The notes under the pieces were generated by a model. That model saw only the letters and a program-made list of their open reading frames with translations. It was not told the DNA's origin and did not search any database. A DNA stretch of 5,352 nucleotides from an uncultured Clostridium sp. (GTDB lineage Bacteria > Bacillota > Clostridia > TANB77 > CAG-508): positions 1 to 5,352 of the forward strand of contig CATLUC010000103.1 of NCBI GenBank assembly GCA_950059165.1, in the 5' to 3' direction. A program made the translations under genes and the position numbers. How positions within the stretch are numbered: position 1 is the first letter of the stretch; the number at the start of each line of letters is the position of its first letter. Of the stretch, positions 4,639-5,352 are shown one piece after another.

Positions 4639-5352
4639 ATGGAGTTAGGAAAAGTACCACCACATGACTTAGAAGCAGAGCAAGCCATTATAGGAAGTAT
4701 GTTAACAGATAAAGATGCTGTAATTTCAAGTATTGAAGTATTAAAAGAAGAAGATTTTTATCGTGAAGATAATCGAGCTATTTACTCTGCTATTTTAAAC
4801 TTATACAATAGAGCAGAACCAATTGATATTATAACTGTAAAAGCTGAACTAGAAGCAATGGGGAAATTTGAAAAAGTAGGTGGTTTAGAATATCTAGCAG
4901 AACTTCCAGAAAAAGTGCCAACAACAGCAAATGCCTCAAAATACATAAAAATTGTTGAAGAAAAATCGGTTTTAAGAAATCTAATAAAAACAGCAAATGA
5001 GATTATAGAACTTGGATATGACCCAACAGAAGAAGTAGAAGACATTATGGAAAATGCCGAAAAAAAAATATTTAATATAATGCAAAATAAAAATCAAAAG
5101 GGATATACACCAATTAAAGATGTATTAGTTGATAGTTTTACACAATTAGAGGAGTTGTATAATCGTAAACAACACATAACAGGTGTACCAACAGGATTTA
5201 CGGCATTAGATTATAAAACAGCAGGTTTTCATAGTTCAGATTTAATACTAATAGCAGCAAGACCAGCAATGGGAAAATCAGCATTTGCATTAAACATTGC
5301 AACAAATGCAGCCATTAAAGCAAATGTACCAGTAGCTATTTTTAGTTTAGAA
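4639..5352 (+). CDS. dnaB: Replicative DNA helicase DnaB (DnaC in Bacillus naming), 5' part
   Basis: The first 238 codons are present; the gene runs off the window end (family length about 440-450). The product is the hexameric ring helicase that unwinds DNA at the replication fork and binds primase. The N-terminal domain opens with the typical VPPHDLEAEQAIIGSML (residues 6-22), followed by the helical hairpin and linker to about residue 155. The RecA-like ATPase domain begins near TGVPTGFTALD (181-191). The Walker A motif is ARPAMGKS (207-214), with Lys213 and Ser214 as the nucleotide-binding residues. The last visible residues, AIFSLE, are the start of the conserved FSLEM strand. No intein is seen in the visible part. 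The ATG at 4639 follows GGAGGG (4628-4633) by 5 bases. It is likely co-transcribed at least partly with rplI. Confidence 0.96.
   Translation, partial: MELGKVPPHDLEAEQAIIGSMLTDKDAVISSIEVLKEEDFYREDNRAIYSAILNLYNRAEPIDIITVKAELEAMGKFEKVGGLEYLAELPEKVPTTANASKYIKIVEEKSVLRNLIKTANEIIELGYDPTEEVEDIMENAEKKIFNIMQNKNQKGYTPIKDVLVDSFTQLEELYNRKQHITGVPTGFTALDYKTAGFHSSDLILIAARPAMGKSAFALNIATNAAIKANVPVAIFSLE

Overview
The window comes from a very AT-rich (about 70% A+T by eye) low-GC Gram-positive bacterium, most likely a sporulation-lineage member of the Clostridia. The reasons are strong AGGAGG-type ribosome binding sites, sigma-A-type promoters, T-tailed hairpin terminators, a YmfF/YmfH insulinase-family pair, a Spo0E-type small protein and the rplI-dnaB order found in Firmicutes. 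All genes read left to right. I cannot name the species from sequence alone.

Layout: (1) positions 1-390: rpsU (ribosomal protein bS21) as a single-gene unit, with a perfect-consensus sigma-A promoter, a small leader hairpin and a strong terminator. (2) 391-534: a short hairpin with a REP-like core, then the leader of ymfF. (3) 535-3386: ymfF and ymfH, two M16 metallopeptidase-like proteins linked in Bacillus to maturation of EF-P. They are normally neighbours; here a 314-bp non-coding gap separates them, and it holds a long imperfect palindrome (core 1857-2035, possibly 1838-2050). ymfH ends in a strong terminator. (4) 3387-3971: a small unit encoding a 59-residue Spo0E-like protein, with its own promoter, a perfect Spo0A-box core (TGTCGAA) upstream and a terminator at the far end. 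(5) 3972-5352: rplI (bL9), a structured 223-bp gap, then the 5' 238 codons of dnaB (replicative helicase), cut by the window edge.

How the parts work together: rpsU, rplI and dnaB are translation and replication housekeeping genes. YmfF and YmfH look like two halves of one M16 enzyme: YmfH carries the HxxEH zinc site, and YmfF lacks it but keeps the Arg/Tyr substrate-binding pair. The Spo0E-like protein probably dephosphorylates Spo0A~P, and the nearby 0A box suggests feedback. The least explained parts are the palindrome between ymfF and ymfH, a partial echo of its ends upstream of dnaB, the REP-like hairpin upstream of ymfF, and two places where a terminator arm seems to double as a promoter -35 box. 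I see no clear new defence or mobile system.
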